Source: Kiritimatiellia bacterium
GTDB taxonomy: Bacteria > Verrucomicrobiota > Kiritimatiellia > UBA8416 > YA12-FULL-48-11
NCBI GenBank assembly: GCA_028716365.1
Contig: JAQUPZ010000007.1
Span: 248,001-312,000 of the forward strand
Direction of reading: 5' to 3'
DNA length: 64,000 nucleotides
The position numbers and the translations under genes are program-made. Below, in pieces: positions 35,630 through 51,230 of the stretch; position 1 is the stretch's first letter; each line of letters begins with the position of its first letter. The notes under the pieces are model-generated. The model saw only the letters and a program-made list of their open reading frames with translations, searched no databases and was not told where the DNA came from.

Positions 35630-36559
35630 ATGAGTTCTGAAGTGAAAAAAAAGGTCCTTTTTTCCACCCACATTGAAACCAGTGTAAAAAATGGTCATTT
35701 GATTGCGGCCAGGTTTGAACAAGCAGGAATACAGCTTGTCGAAACCCAGTTAGTGGATTCCGGTCGTATAACTTTTGATGACTATTTCTTTTCGCGAAAT
35801 GAAGCAGAAAAAAGATTGACCGAACTGTTTCCGCTGTTAATGCAATGGATCGGTGCAAAAAGATTCACCATACGAGTTCGACGGATAATCGAACGTGACT
35901 GGAGTGAGTCATGGAAAAAGTCATTTCATACTGCAAGGGTTTCTCGTCGGATAGTGATTAAACCATCCTGGGAGAAATACAAACCTGTTCCTGGTGACTG
36001 TGTTGTCAAACTTGATCCCGGAATGAGTTTTGGTACGGGTTTGCATCCCACGACACGGGCATGTCTTTGTTTTATTGACAAATTGGCGGAGAAGGGTATG
36101 GCGGGTAAATCTTTTCTGGATGCCGGTTGTGGATCTGGCGTGTTGGCGATTGCAGCGGCGAAACTTGGATTCGCAAGAGTTGTTGCAGTGGACAATGACC
36201 CTTTGGCAGTAAAAGCGGCACAGGAGAATTGCCGGATAAATGGTGTTTCTGAAATCGTAAGTTGTCTGCATGCAGATTTGTCGACCGTAAGGTTGAAGGA
36301 AACATTCAGTATTGTAGCTGCTAATATGTTTGAATCGGAACACGAACGATTCATGAAAACCATTTCAAATGCTGTTTCTGATAAACAACAGGGATATCTT
36401 CTCATTGCAGGGATACTGAAAAAGCAATATTCCGGAGTTTTAAGAATGTATATGAAGCAAGGATTTGTTGAAATCAAGTCTTCGCAACAGAAAGAATGGA
36501 AAAACGGAATGCTCCGGAAACTGCCCGGTTTGGGATGTCGTTTGTACAGCGTTCAATAA
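35630..36559 (+). CDS. prmA: Ribosomal protein L11 methyltransferase
   Basis: LDPGMSFGTGLHPTTRACL, FLDAGCGSGVLAIAAAKLG, AVDNDPLAVKAAQENC. Confidence 0.9.
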   Translation: MSSEVKKKVLFSTHIETSVKNGHLIAARFEQAGIQLVETQLVDSGRITFDDYFFSRNEAEKRLTELFPLLMQWIGAKRFTIRVRRIIERDWSESWKKSFHTARVSRRIVIKPSWEKYKPVPGDCVVKLDPGMSFGTGLHPTTRACLCFIDKLAEKGMAGKSFLDAGCGSGVLAIAAAKLGFARVVAVDNDPLAVKAAQENCRINGVSEIVSCLHADLSTVRLKETFSIVAANMFESEHERFMKTISNAVSDKQQGYLLIAGILKKQYSGVLRMYMKQGFVEIKSSQQKEWKNGMLRKLPGLGCRLYSVQ

Positions 36560-36719
36560 AGCGGGTGTAAAACGGCATGTCGTCTGGATTAAAGTAAAGG
36601 ATCTTTTCAGAGTTACAGGCATAAGATTCCTCCATTTAAACCACCTTACCTTTAAATTTGGATTGGGAAAAAGAAAGTGACTATAGGGTAACGCCGTGGT
36701 AAGAAGCAAAACTCAATAA

Positions 36720-39947
<3,228 letters not shown>

Positions 39948-40072
39948 ATGCCGCTTTGCAATAGACTTATTAACCCTGCAAAACACCATATTTTTCTAAT
40001 AAAATTGACACATTTGTGGAAATAGAAGAAAATAAGTTTTGAAAACTGATAGCATTGTCAATTTGGAGTCTT

Positions 40073-43000
40073 ATGAGGTTATGTAGGGCAAGGCCTGTGA
40101 GGGAGATGACAGGTCGGATGTTGAGTTTTGTGTGGAAACTGTGTCCGGTTATAGGGGGTTTTTGTCTCTTATTTACCGTTTCAAGCGCTCTTGCGGTAGT
40201 TCGTATCTCTGAAATCGTCGCAAATCCGGCGACTCGTCTGTTACAACCGTCATCAAACAATCTCTTCCAGGTAGGGGGTGGTACACCATGGCTACAACCT
40301 TCTTTCGATGATATGGATTGGAGTACTGCCGTCGGCCCCTTTGGCTTTGGCACCAATTATAACACCGACCTCTCCCTTTGGCGTTCGGGGACGATATTCT
40401 CATTGTATATGCGTCGATCTTTCCTGGTTGATAGTGTAACTGCAACTAATGCTGATGCAGTCAGTTTTACAATTGATTTTGACAGTGGATTTGTTGCCTA
40501 TTTAAACGGGCGCGAAATACTTCGCAAGAATCTTGGTGCGAAAAACAGTTTTGTTTACTTTGACGAGCCGGCCTTCAATTATCGCAAGGGCGGAAGCAAC
40601 ATGACTTGGGTGATAGGTGTGTCGTCGAACCTGTTTGTGTCCGGTACTAATGTTTTGGCTGTTCAGGTCCATAATTACTCGAACCAGACATTTACAGCAT
40701 CGCCGGGAATCAGCGTAAATACCGTAACGGGCGATGTCACATTGGTTAGTCCTTCCAATCAGTGGCGCTATTTTGTTGGATCTCATGAGCCATCTGGTGG
40801 AATTGTCGAAGGAGTAAACCCACCGGCAGGTATCCGGGGGCTGGAATGGTCTCTTCTCTCGTTCGATGCTGGCGAGTGGCCGTCGGGACCCGGTGGTATT
40901 GGCTATGGTGATGGTGACGATGCTACTGATGTTTACAGCCAGATGTATAATGTGTGTGTATCGCTTTATATGCGTCAGGAATTCGTTGTTTCAGAAGTCG
41001 ATGCCGCCCTTACCAACAAGCTTTCATTTATTGTTAACTTTGATGATGGTTATATTGCTTATCTCAATGGAAATGAAATTTCACGCACTAACATGGGTGC
41101 TGTCGGTTCATTTGTTCCATATAATACTGCGGCAACAGCCGGACATGAAGCAGGTGTATCGATCACGAATGTCCTCGCCGCGGCTAATGTGCTGCTGGTG
41201 CCCGGCACCAATGTGCTGGCAATTCAGGCGGCTAATCAGGCCCCCAGTAGTAGCGATCTCTCAATGATTCCTGATCTGCGTATAAATGGTGGGACATGGC
41301 TTGTAAACCATGCTAACATTTGGAAATATTTCGTCGGTACCAGTTCGCCCGTCGAAGAATCAGAAGAAGATCTGGTACCTTACGAACCTGTATTTGCCGA
41401 CTGGGTGGAACTTTGGAACGACAGTACTTCGTCCGTAAGTCTGGCAGGCTGGAGTTTGACGGACAACAAGGATGATGTGGGTGACTGGCGGTTTCCGACA
41501 AATGCATTGTTGTTGCCTAATGGTCGGCTGGTAGTGTTGTGTACCGGGCTTGATATTACAAATTCATCGGCCTCAGTCTGGCATACAAGTTTTAAGCTTG
41601 ATCCCGATGGCGAATATATCGGCCTCTATGATGCAGCCGATACGCTGGTAAGTGAAATTACGCCGAAGTATCCATCGCAGTCCCTGTTTCATAGTTATGG
41701 ATTTAACGAAACAAATGGGACCTGGCGTTATTATTCTTCGCCAACGCCTGGTGCAATCAATTCCGGTCCGTCCTACGAAGGAATGTGTGCGACACCGGTT
41801 TTTCTCACGCCCGGCGGTTTTCACTTGTATGATATTCTGGTCGATATTACCTCGGCTACACCGAGTTCGGCCATCCGCCTTACATTTGATGGTTCGGAAC
41901 CTACTCAAATGTCGATGCTTTACGGCGGGTGTGGGACGTTAGGAATATCAGCGGCCACTACTATCCGAGCCCGTGCATTTCGTGATGGATGGATTCCTTC
42001 GTCGACAGCAACCCGGACATTTCTTGTGAATCTACCGGTGTTACTTCGGGATGCACCGGCAATTGCGCTGACAGGAGACTGGAAGGAGTCGATCCATAAA
42101 TCAAACGGTGTCACTTCCATCGTTGGCGGAACATGGACTAACGCAGGAATATGGGCAGCAACATCGATGGATGACTTTAACATTCCAGTTAAACATGGAC
42201 GACCATATGAACGTCCGCTTTCTGTAGAGTATTTAGTGCCCAACGGTAAGGCGTACCAGATAGATGCAGGCATCCGGGCTGCCGGCAGTGCCTACACGCG
42301 GCCCCGCTATATACTTCAGAATATGTCGACCCAATGGTACAGTAATGCGTCCGTGAATAAACCAGCCTTAAACCTTTACTTCAGGTCGGAATACGGAAAT
42401 GAGCCATACACTATTCCATTCGGAATAGACGGTGAAATGATTGATTTCGAAAGTATGCGTCTTCGCGGGGGACATAATGACTGGGATACGCCCTTTATCC
42501 GTGATGAGCTTTGCCGGCGATTGCTTACCGATACGGGACAAGCATCGTCCCGGGGTGGGATAGTGTCGCTGTTTGTAAACAGTGTCTTCAGGTGCTATTA
42601 CAATCCCTGCCAGCGTTACGATACGGACTTTCTGCGAACTTATCATGGTGGAACGAACGAATGGGATATTAAGAATCATGCGGGTATTACTTCGGGCGAT
42701 GCCATCGAATGGAGTAAGATATTGAGCTATGCGGCGACCAAAAACCTGACTATTCAAACTAATTACCAGACAATGGCATCGATGCTGGACATGGAGAACC
42801 TTTGTGATTACATGCTTGTTAATATTTATGCCGCAATGTCTGATTGGCCAGGCAATAATTACTACACTGCCCGGGAAAGAACTACAGAAGGCAAATGGCG
42901 CTTTTATGTGTGGGATGCCGAGGGAGGTTTCGGAGGATTCGGACGTACTCCCGGCTATATGATTATCACATCTAACTGGGTGTCATTCGTCAGCAGTAGC

Positions 43001-45379
43001 TACAACGCATCCGCATACTTGTTTGCCAAGTTACGTACAAATGGTGAATTTCGGTTATTATTTGCTGACCGGGCATACGAGCATTTGTTCAATGATGGTG
43101 CTCTGACATCTTCTAATATTCTATTTCACGTAGAGGATTTACGTGCTCAAGTTGACCCGCTGCGTAAATACGTTCGTAATGCAGGGATCAACACGTCGAG
43201 TTTTACAAACTGGGTGAATAACCGGTTGCCATATGTTATTGCCGATATGCAGAACTTTGGTCTTTGGCCGGCATTGGCCCCTCCGCTGATTTCCCCGTTT
43301 GGCGGGCCCGCAACAAATGGAACGCAGATTACTATCTCAAACACCAATGGAGTGGGAACGATTTATTATGCTCTTGATGGAATCGATCCCAGGGCAATGG
43401 GTGGAGCTGTTGTAGGTACACAGTATACGGTGCCTCTGGTACTCGATAAGTCTACAACCATAAAAGCGCGCGTTTTGAACGGCACCAACTGGAGTGCATT
43501 GGCACGTGAAGAGTACTTTACCGATCCGCCACCACTGGTGATCACTGAAATAATGTATAATCCGGCCTCTAATGGAGTGGAATTTATCGAATTGTTTAAT
43601 GCCGGTGACAAGACCATTGATCTTTCCCCTGTCAGCTTTACCAATGGTATTGCGTTCAATTTCAGTGATGGAAATGTCCCTCGGATTGCGGCCGGTGAGT
43701 ATGTTGTGGTTGTGCAGGATCTGGCGTTATTTGCAACCAACTACAATACAAATACGATTAATGTGGCGGGTGTGTATTATGACAAGCTGAGCAATGGCGG
43801 AGAAGAAATTGACCTAGCCCATAGCTTCTTCGGTGTGCTGCAGAAGTTTGATTATAGAGACGACTGGTATCCAAACACTGATGGTGGAGGCTTCTCCCTG
43901 ACGCTCAGGGATACTGCAACTCCAACCAATCTCATGGGACTCAAGACTTCATGGAAGCCCAGTTCCATAATCGGCGGTTCTCCGGGCGCACCTGATCCGG
44001 GCGGGGTACCATTGCCCGGAACTGTGGTGATCAATGAACTGCTCTCCCATACAGATGCTTCACCTGTGGGCGACTGGGTGGAGTTATACAACACGACAAA
44101 TGTGCCAATTGATATCGGCGGGTGGTATCTGAGCGACAATCATGATAATCCGTATCAATATCAAATTCCGTCGAATACATGGATCGGGGCCGGGGGGTTC
44201 CTCGTGTTCAATGCCACAAACCATTTCGATAATCCCACGAATGCGTCACCCTTTGCTTATAGTGAATACGGTGAAGAAGTCGTGCTTTCATCGGGATTTG
44301 ATTCGAGTAACCGGCCTACTGGCTATATGGAAGTTGAGGATTTCGACGCCGCAGAACGCGAAATAACGTTCGGACGGTATATCCGCAGTGATGGTGACAA
44401 GGATTTTGTGGTGCAGGTTTCGTCGACACCTGGAGCGGTAAATTCCGGCCCAAGGATCGGGCCTCTGGTTATATCACAGATTCTCTATGAACCAGCGAGT
44501 AATGCCATCGAGTATATCGAATTCTACAACCTCTCCTCGTCAAATACCCTGTTATACGATCCATTGGCCCCGACCAACACGTGGCGGATCGAAGGTGCCG
44601 TAGATTATAGTTTTCCAACCGGAATGTTTGTTTATCCGTTCTCTAACATGATCGTATGCGCAACCAATGCGGCGGCTTTTCGCACGTATCATGGTTTGAG
44701 CACGAACCAGCCGGTCTTTGGCCCCTTCACTGGATCACTCGATAATGCCGGTGAAAACATACGGCTGATGAGACCGTTGGAGTTCGAATTTACAAACATG
44801 CCTTTTTCCATGGTTGACCGGGTCGCATATGATAATACGTCACCATGGCCCGTGCCGCCGCAGGCCGGCTATTCAATTGAAAGGATCCGTATGGCAGAAT
44901 ATGGCAACGATCCTGTGAACTGGCGACTGGGTTCGCTTAGCGGAACGCCGGGCCCCAGGATTGACGAGGACAGCGATGGTGATGGAATCCCCGATGTCTG
45001 GGAAGCGGCGTATGGCAAGGATTTTACGAATTCGGTCGACGGTATGCTTGACGGTGATTCCGATGGTCATGGTAACAACTATGAATATATAGCGGGGACA
45101 AATCCTACTAACCAGGATGATGTGTTCACAATAGCAATATCCATTTCGAACGAGCAGTTTGTTGTTTCCTTCCTTGCGCGCAGGAGCGAAGGTATCGGCT
45201 ATGAGAAATATAATCGCCGGTATTCACTCGAATATCTGACGAACCTGATGTCGATCAACTGGGTCCGCTCCGTTATGTGTTCAAACCTGCTTGGCAGTAA
45301 CCAGGTCTTCCAGTTGCTGGATACGCCAACTAACAATCCTCTATATTATCGTGGAAAAGTCTGGCTCGAACAGAAATAA
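40073..45379 (+). CDS. Giant secreted LTD / chitobiase-C-like / CotH-kinase-like / TSP3-like protein
   Basis: Two N-terminal ~150-aa repeats (ADAVSFTIDFDSGFVAYLNGREI / TNKLSFIVNFDDGYIAYLNGNEI); LTD-like DWVELWNDSTSSVSLAGWSLTDN and others; CotH-like LRLRGGHNDWDTPFIRDELCRRLL; TSP3-like DEDSDGDGIPDVWE. Confidence 0.82.
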   Translation: MRLCRARPVREMTGRMLSFVWKLCPVIGGFCLLFTVSSALAVVRISEIVANPATRLLQPSSNNLFQVGGGTPWLQPSFDDMDWSTAVGPFGFGTNYNTDLSLWRSGTIFSLYMRRSFLVDSVTATNADAVSFTIDFDSGFVAYLNGREILRKNLGAKNSFVYFDEPAFNYRKGGSNMTWVIGVSSNLFVSGTNVLAVQVHNYSNQTFTASPGISVNTVTGDVTLVSPSNQWRYFVGSHEPSGGIVEGVNPPAGIRGLEWSLLSFDAGEWPSGPGGIGYGDGDDATDVYSQMYNVCVSLYMRQEFVVSEVDAALTNKLSFIVNFDDGYIAYLNGNEISRTNMGAVGSFVPYNTAATAGHEAGVSITNVLAAANVLLVPGTNVLAIQAANQAPSSSDLSMIPDLRINGGTWLVNHANIWKYFVGTSSPVEESEEDLVPYEPVFADWVELWNDSTSSVSLAGWSLTDNKDDVGDWRFPTNALLLPNGRLVVLCTGLDITNSSASVWHTSFKLDPDGEYIGLYDAADTLVSEITPKYPSQSLFHSYGFNETNGTWRYYSSPTPGAINSGPSYEGMCATPVFLTPGGFHLYDILVDITSATPSSAIRLTFDGSEPTQMSMLYGGCGTLGISAATTIRARAFRDGWIPSSTATRTFLVNLPVLLRDAPAIALTGDWKESIHKSNGVTSIVGGTWTNAGIWAATSMDDFNIPVKHGRPYERPLSVEYLVPNGKAYQIDAGIRAAGSAYTRPRYILQNMSTQWYSNASVNKPALNLYFRSEYGNEPYTIPFGIDGEMIDFESMRLRGGHNDWDTPFIRDELCRRLLTDTGQASSRGGIVSLFVNSVFRCYYNPCQRYDTDFLRTYHGGTNEWDIKNHAGITSGDAIEWSKILSYAATKNLTIQTNYQTMASMLDMENLCDYMLVNIYAAMSDWPGNNYYTARERTTEGKWRFYVWDAEGGFGGFGRTPGYMIITSNWVSFVSSSYNASAYLFAKLRTNGEFRLLFADRAYEHLFNDGALTSSNILFHVEDLRAQVDPLRKYVRNAGINTSSFTNWVNNRLPYVIADMQNFGLWPALAPPLISPFGGPATNGTQITISNTNGVGTIYYALDGIDPRAMGGAVVGTQYTVPLVLDKSTTIKARVLNGTNWSALAREEYFTDPPPLVITEIMYNPASNGVEFIELFNAGDKTIDLSPVSFTNGIAFNFSDGNVPRIAAGEYVVVVQDLALFATNYNTNTINVAGVYYDKLSNGGEEIDLAHSFFGVLQKFDYRDDWYPNTDGGGFSLTLRDTATPTNLMGLKTSWKPSSIIGGSPGAPDPGGVPLPGTVVINELLSHTDASPVGDWVELYNTTNVPIDIGGWYLSDNHDNPYQYQIPSNTWIGAGGFLVFNATNHFDNPTNASPFAYSEYGEEVVLSSGFDSSNRPTGYMEVEDFDAAEREITFGRYIRSDGDKDFVVQVSSTPGAVNSGPRIGPLVISQILYEPASNAIEYIEFYNLSSSNTLLYDPLAPTNTWRIEGAVDYSFPTGMFVYPFSNMIVCATNAAAFRTYHGLSTNQPVFGPFTGSLDNAGENIRLMRPLEFEFTNMPFSMVDRVAYDNTSPWPVPPQAGYSIERIRMAEYGNDPVNWRLGSLSGTPGPRIDEDSDGDGIPDVWEAAYGKDFTNSVDGMLDGDSDGHGNNYEYIAGTNPTNQDDVFTIAISISNEQFVVSFLARRSEGIGYEKYNRRYSLEYLTNLMSINWVRSVMCSNLLGSNQVFQLLDTPTNNPLYYRGKVWLEQK

Positions 45380-45383
45380 AAAT

Positions 45384-47339
45384 TCACGTTCCTGCCTGTT
45401 TAAGTATGGATTCAAGTTCGGTGGAATCATGTTCCCACTGACGGGTGGTCTCATCAATGTCATATTGGACCTGTTTTAACCTTTTACCCAGGCTCTCAAA
45501 ATCTAGTCCGATTTTTGAATTGGCTGTGTCCTGAAGTGCGGCAGTAAGGAGGTACAGCTGGTTCTCGAGGCTCTCAATCTTTTTCTCCTGTTGGGCAATC
45601 TTCTTCTTGAGATCTTTTGTGAGATTGTAAAGTTCCTGACGCTGAAGAGCGCGTTCCTGCCTGAGTGCTTTCCGACTGTTCACGGCCGGTTTACTTTCTT
45701 TTTTTTCAGAAACAACAGCTATTGTTGCCATTTCTGCCTCTGTTTTTTCGCGGAAATAGTCATATCCGCCAGGAAAACGGCGGATATTCTGCGGAACCAT
45801 GGCAATGATTCGGGTGGCAATCTTTCGAACAAATTCAATGTCATGACTAACAAGCAGAAGCGTACCTTTGTAAACGATGAGCGCCTGTTCCAATGCCTCA
45901 CGGGAAGGAATATCAAGATGTGTTGTCGGCTCGTCGAGCAGCATGAAATTGGGCGCCCTTAGAAGCATGCAGGCCAGAGAAAGCCGCATCTTCTCGCCGC
46001 CACTGAGTACTTGGACCTGCTTTTCAATAGTGTCGCCCGGAAACAGGAAACTGCCGAGAACGGACCTTATATCCACTTCTCTCATGCCCGGCGCGGCGTT
46101 TCTAGTTGATTCAAAGACTGTTTTCCGAGGATCCATGGTTTCTGCAAGGTCTTGGGCCTGGTACCCGACCACAACCTTGTGCCCTGAAACACGTCGACCT
46201 TCTTTTAGAGGCAAACGCCCGGCCAGTGCACGCAAGAGTGTACTCTTACCCATGCCATTAAGTCCAACCAGCGCGGTTTTCTCGCCTTTTTCGATTCTCA
46301 GATCAACATGGCGTAATACCCATGTTTTATCGTCGTAACTGATGCCGGCATCATCGAACCTTGCCACTTCCTGTCCGCAGTGTTGTGGTTCCGGAAGTCT
46401 TATTTTCGGTGGCCTAACGGCAATTGAAGGTACAATAATTTCTTCCATTTTTTCCAACTTCTTAATCATGCTTTGTACCAGTGATGCCTTGGTGTTTTTT
46501 GCGCGGAACCGTTCGATAAATCTTTCAGCCTGTGCAATCTGGCGATCCTGATTTTTCTTTGCCGCAAGAAGCTGTTCATGACGGACAGTCCTCTGGCGGA
46601 CATATTCATCATAGTTTCCCGAATATCGTGTTGCCTTGCCACCGGATACTTCGATGGTAACGTTGGTCAAAGTTTTCAGAAGATAACGATCGTGGGAAAT
46701 CAAGAGAAGTGTTCCGGGATATTCGCGGAGAAATCGCTGAAGCCATTCAACGGCCGGGATATCGAGGAAGTTGGTTGGTTCATCGAGGAGAAAAAGATCA
46801 GGCTGAGATGCGAGTGCACGGCCCAGTTCTGCACGCATCTGCCAGCCGCCACTGAAAGAGCGAAACGGCTTATCGAGATCTTCAATAGAAAACCCGAGTC
46901 CCCCCAGTATGGTTTTAACCCGGGTAGTCAACTCGTATCCGCCTCGGTGTTCGAGTTCCGTCTGCAGCGTGCCCAGGCGTTCAAGCATCTGATTACGTTC
47001 ATTACCCGTTGAAGAGGACAGGGCGGTCTCAATTGAATCGATTTCCCTGTGAATATCCCGGACGGTGAACATGGCATTTTCAGCGTAAGTCAGCAGTGAA
47101 TGGTCGATGTTTTGCGGACGAAGCTGTTGATGCAGGTATCCGATAGAAAGATTTCTGGGTATGTTAATTTCACCTTTATCCGGCTGAAGTTCACTGGACA
47201 AAAGACTGAAAATTGTGCTTTTGCCGGCGCCGTTAGGTCCGACAATTCCAACACGTTCCCCGGCGCTGATCCGGAATGAGACCCTGTCCAGCACTGTCTG
47301 TGTACCAAAGGATATTGAAACATCAAGAAAATCAATCAC
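45384..47339 (-). CDS. ABC-F family ATPase (two ABC domains, C-terminal coiled coil)
   Basis: GPNGAGKST, SFSGGWQMRAELGRALASQPDLFLLDEPTNFLD, LNGMGKSTLL, LSGGEKMRLSLA, LLDEPTTHLD. GTG 47339 start (VIDFLDVSISFG) preferred over 47483. Confidence 0.92.
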   Translation of the reverse strand: MIDFLDVSISFGTQTVLDRVSFRISAGERVGIVGPNGAGKSTIFSLLSSELQPDKGEINIPRNLSIGYLHQQLRPQNIDHSLLTYAENAMFTVRDIHREIDSIETALSSSTGNERNQMLERLGTLQTELEHRGGYELTTRVKTILGGLGFSIEDLDKPFRSFSGGWQMRAELGRALASQPDLFLLDEPTNFLDIPAVEWLQRFLREYPGTLLLISHDRYLLKTLTNVTIEVSGGKATRYSGNYDEYVRQRTVRHEQLLAAKKNQDRQIAQAERFIERFRAKNTKASLVQSMIKKLEKMEEIIVPSIAVRPPKIRLPEPQHCGQEVARFDDAGISYDDKTWVLRHVDLRIEKGEKTALVGLNGMGKSTLLRALAGRLPLKEGRRVSGHKVVVGYQAQDLAETMDPRKTVFESTRNAAPGMREVDIRSVLGSFLFPGDTIEKQVQVLSGGEKMRLSLACMLLRAPNFMLLDEPTTHLDIPSREALEQALIVYKGTLLLVSHDIEFVRKIATRIIAMVPQNIRRFPGGYDYFREKTEAEMATIAVVSEKKESKPAVNSRKALRQERALQRQELYNLTKDLKKKIAQQEKKIESLENQLYLLTAALQDTANSKIGLDFESLGKRLKQVQYDIDETTRQWEHDSTELESILKQAGT

Positions 47340-47505
47340 GGTTGGTAATATTCCGAATCCAGTGAAAACAATCAAGGAAGATGACACGTTGATTTCTGGG
47401 TGCGTGTCGGCAAGCATGTATTGCGCGTTTCTGGAGAAATCTTTTGCGTGATCCAGCCTTCGTCTAGAGACTACGGCGGACAAGTATTACCCGCTTTGCT
47501 TTGTT

Positions 47506-47547
47506 GCCGATGGGCGGCGCGTATATTTATACAGCGCCGCCATCGGC
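47506..47547. repeat. Strong imperfect inverted repeat
   Basis: GCCGATGGGCGGCGC-GTATATTTATACA-GCGCCGCCATCGGC; arms complementary with one bulged G. Confidence 0.6.
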
Positions 47548-47658
47548 GCCTTGCAAACCGGGCAATCTGCTGCAAAATCTTTCTTCGAAGATAGAAACGC
47601 GCAATACGGTCTACATTCCGCGAGGATGCGGAAAAAGAGCAGAAAAATGTGAGCCGTG

Positions 47659-48800
47659 TCAGTTATACCGGCCTTCGTCTTTGGCGGCTTCGATCATTGC
47701 CACGACATTTTCTCGCGGCGTCCCTTTTTCGAGGTAATCCGAGGTTGAGAAAATAAAACGTCCGCCGGGTTTACCAGTGCGGACGATTTGACGTGTTGCG
47801 GCATCCACTTCAGCAGGTGTTGCATGTTTCAGGAAATCAACCTGGTCGATATTACCAAGCAGGCAGATACGATTACCGATTGCCGCCTTGACTTCTGCCA
47901 GCCGGTTATCACCGCGGGGCGGTTCCGCAACCGTTTCCCAAACTGTCATGCCGAGCTCGCGGTAATTTTCGTACAATGTTTTGGCGTAACCACAGTTATG
48001 ATATACGGTAAATTTACCTGTACCGTGGACGGCATTAATCACGCGTTTTTCGTACGGCTGGACAAAATTTCTGAAGAAATCCGAACTGGTAGTTGTGCTG
48101 TTGGCCATGTGTCCCTGGAACCCGATGCAATCGATCGCCGTTTCTGCCACGACAGTATTGTAGCTGCACATGGCATCAGCAACTTTGCCCATTAATTCGC
48201 GGTATAAAGTTTCGTTTTCATACGGCATTACATAAAAATTGTCCAGGCCGCACAAATCGGCACAGAAATTAAACGTTCCAGCCCATCCCCAGGGAGCAAG
48301 TACACCGCGAGTTCCGATAATCCGCTGCCAGGCGGAAGCGGTTTCGGATATCTCCCTGCGGTCCTGATCGCTCAGCGGTGGCATGTATTTAAGGAAACAT
48401 TCCATGTCGTCACTGTCCTGTAACAGGTAGCGTACAACCATGAATCTGACTCCAGAGGTAGCTGCGCCGGACTCGGGACCGACTTCTTCCTGTGTCAGCG
48501 TCCGGCCGGGAGTGATAATTTCCGTTCGCCGACGAATCATGCCGTTTTCACGGGATTCGGAATTTCGAAGTTCCCAGCTGGTATAACTTCTTCGAAAGAA
48601 GTGGGGTGTTTCAAACGCGCGATGTTTGGCCATCAGGTCGAAATCCAGTTCGTTCGCGAGCTCAACTGCATCGATAACGCGGTCGAGTTTTGATTTTTGC
48701 GGATAGTACCATGAAAGGTATTCTTCCTGTACGAAAGGAGAAACCGGCACACGGTCCGGAATCTCACCACGCAAGGTTGCCAGCAATCGTTCCCTGGATG

Positions 48801-48804
<4 letters not shown>
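47659..48804 (-). CDS. Uroporphyrinogen decarboxylase (UroD/MtaA-like) family protein
   Basis: MTSRERLLATLRGEIPDRVPVSPF; HNCGYAKTLYENYRELGM; LLGNIDQVDFL; GGRFIFSTSDYLEKGTPRENV. Confidence 0.85.
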
Positions 48805-50156
<1,352 letters not shown>

Positions 50157-50255
50157 AATGATACTCCTTTCGATTTCTTGGACAGTTACAATACTCCAAA
50201 ACATGAAACGTATAAAATTTTAATAGCTAGCATTTCAAGCCATCTGTCGGTTCTG

Positions 50256-51152
50256 CTATTTCCGATTTTTCAGCCGTTTTTTCTTCGAGGACTTTTCGCT
50301 TCCGCCGGCTGGCAGACAATGGTGGGCAGTTGCTCCGAAGAACCGTTTGAATGCGCGACTGAAGTCATGCGGATGTCGATAACCAAGTTCGTAAGCAACC
50401 TGTTTGACCGAGGTATGTCCGGTTTCCAGTTTTGTCCGTGCCATTTGCATGCGCCATCTAAGCACAAACTGTTTCGGACTTTTGCCGGCATGTTTGTGGA
50501 AAAGGTCTTTTAAAGCTGTGGCCGAAATCTGCAGATACTCGCAAAGCCGTCGTATGGGATCGCGTTCCATGGGGTTGTTTCGCAGAAATTCGATGGCTAA
50601 TTTCATGCGGTATGGTGCGTTTGGCGTTTGTCTGCAGCCCATGATCCGGGCAAGGCAAATGTCCAGGTCAAACCGTTCCTTCTGTAGAGACAGAAAGGCT
50701 ATTTTGTCTGGGAAGGCAACTTCGCGAACACAGTTCGCATTAATTGTAACAAGATGACGAAGTGTAACCCGATCGGGTTTAAAGATCAGGTATTTAGCCG
50801 GCAGTGGCTGGAGTGCTGAATGCAACGGCGCTGTTCGCCAGACCCATGTGAGAATCTTACATCGTTTGAGGGGTTTGTCCGTCCAGCCATACGCACAATC
50901 GGGGTGTATTATCATGACACTACCGGTCGGTATCCTTTGTGAACCGTTTTTGGTCGTCAATTGTGGAGTTCCTTCGAGGACGGCCATGTATACCCACCCG
51001 TCGTGCATTGCGATAGGGATGGGGTTTTCCGCAAACCAGCGATGTCCCCACGAGAGGTATAGCAGGTCCCAGCCTTCCGGGTTTTCGGGAAGCCATCGTG
51101 GCCGTCCTACCGGCGGCAGATAAATAAGACGCGGATATACCTTTTCGGCCAT
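50256..51152 (-). CDS. AraC-family transcriptional regulator
   Basis: Cupin-like N-terminal half; C-terminal double HTH (RRLCEYLQISATALKDLFHKHAGKSPKQFVLRWRMQMARTKLETGHTSVKQVAYELGYRHPHDFSRAFKRFFG). Confidence 0.92.
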   Translation of the reverse strand: MAEKVYPRLIYLPPVGRPRWLPENPEGWDLLYLSWGHRWFAENPIPIAMHDGWVYMAVLEGTPQLTTKNGSQRIPTGSVMIIHPDCAYGWTDKPLKRCKILTWVWRTAPLHSALQPLPAKYLIFKPDRVTLRHLVTINANCVREVAFPDKIAFLSLQKERFDLDICLARIMGCRQTPNAPYRMKLAIEFLRNNPMERDPIRRLCEYLQISATALKDLFHKHAGKSPKQFVLRWRMQMARTKLETGHTSVKQVAYELGYRHPHDFSRAFKRFFGATAHHCLPAGGSEKSSKKKRLKNRK

Positions 51153-51230
51153 ATTGACTTCCGGTCATCACTGCGATTCGCAAATTACAAACGTAAGATT
51201 AGTACATCATCTCTCTGCAAAATTATTTTA

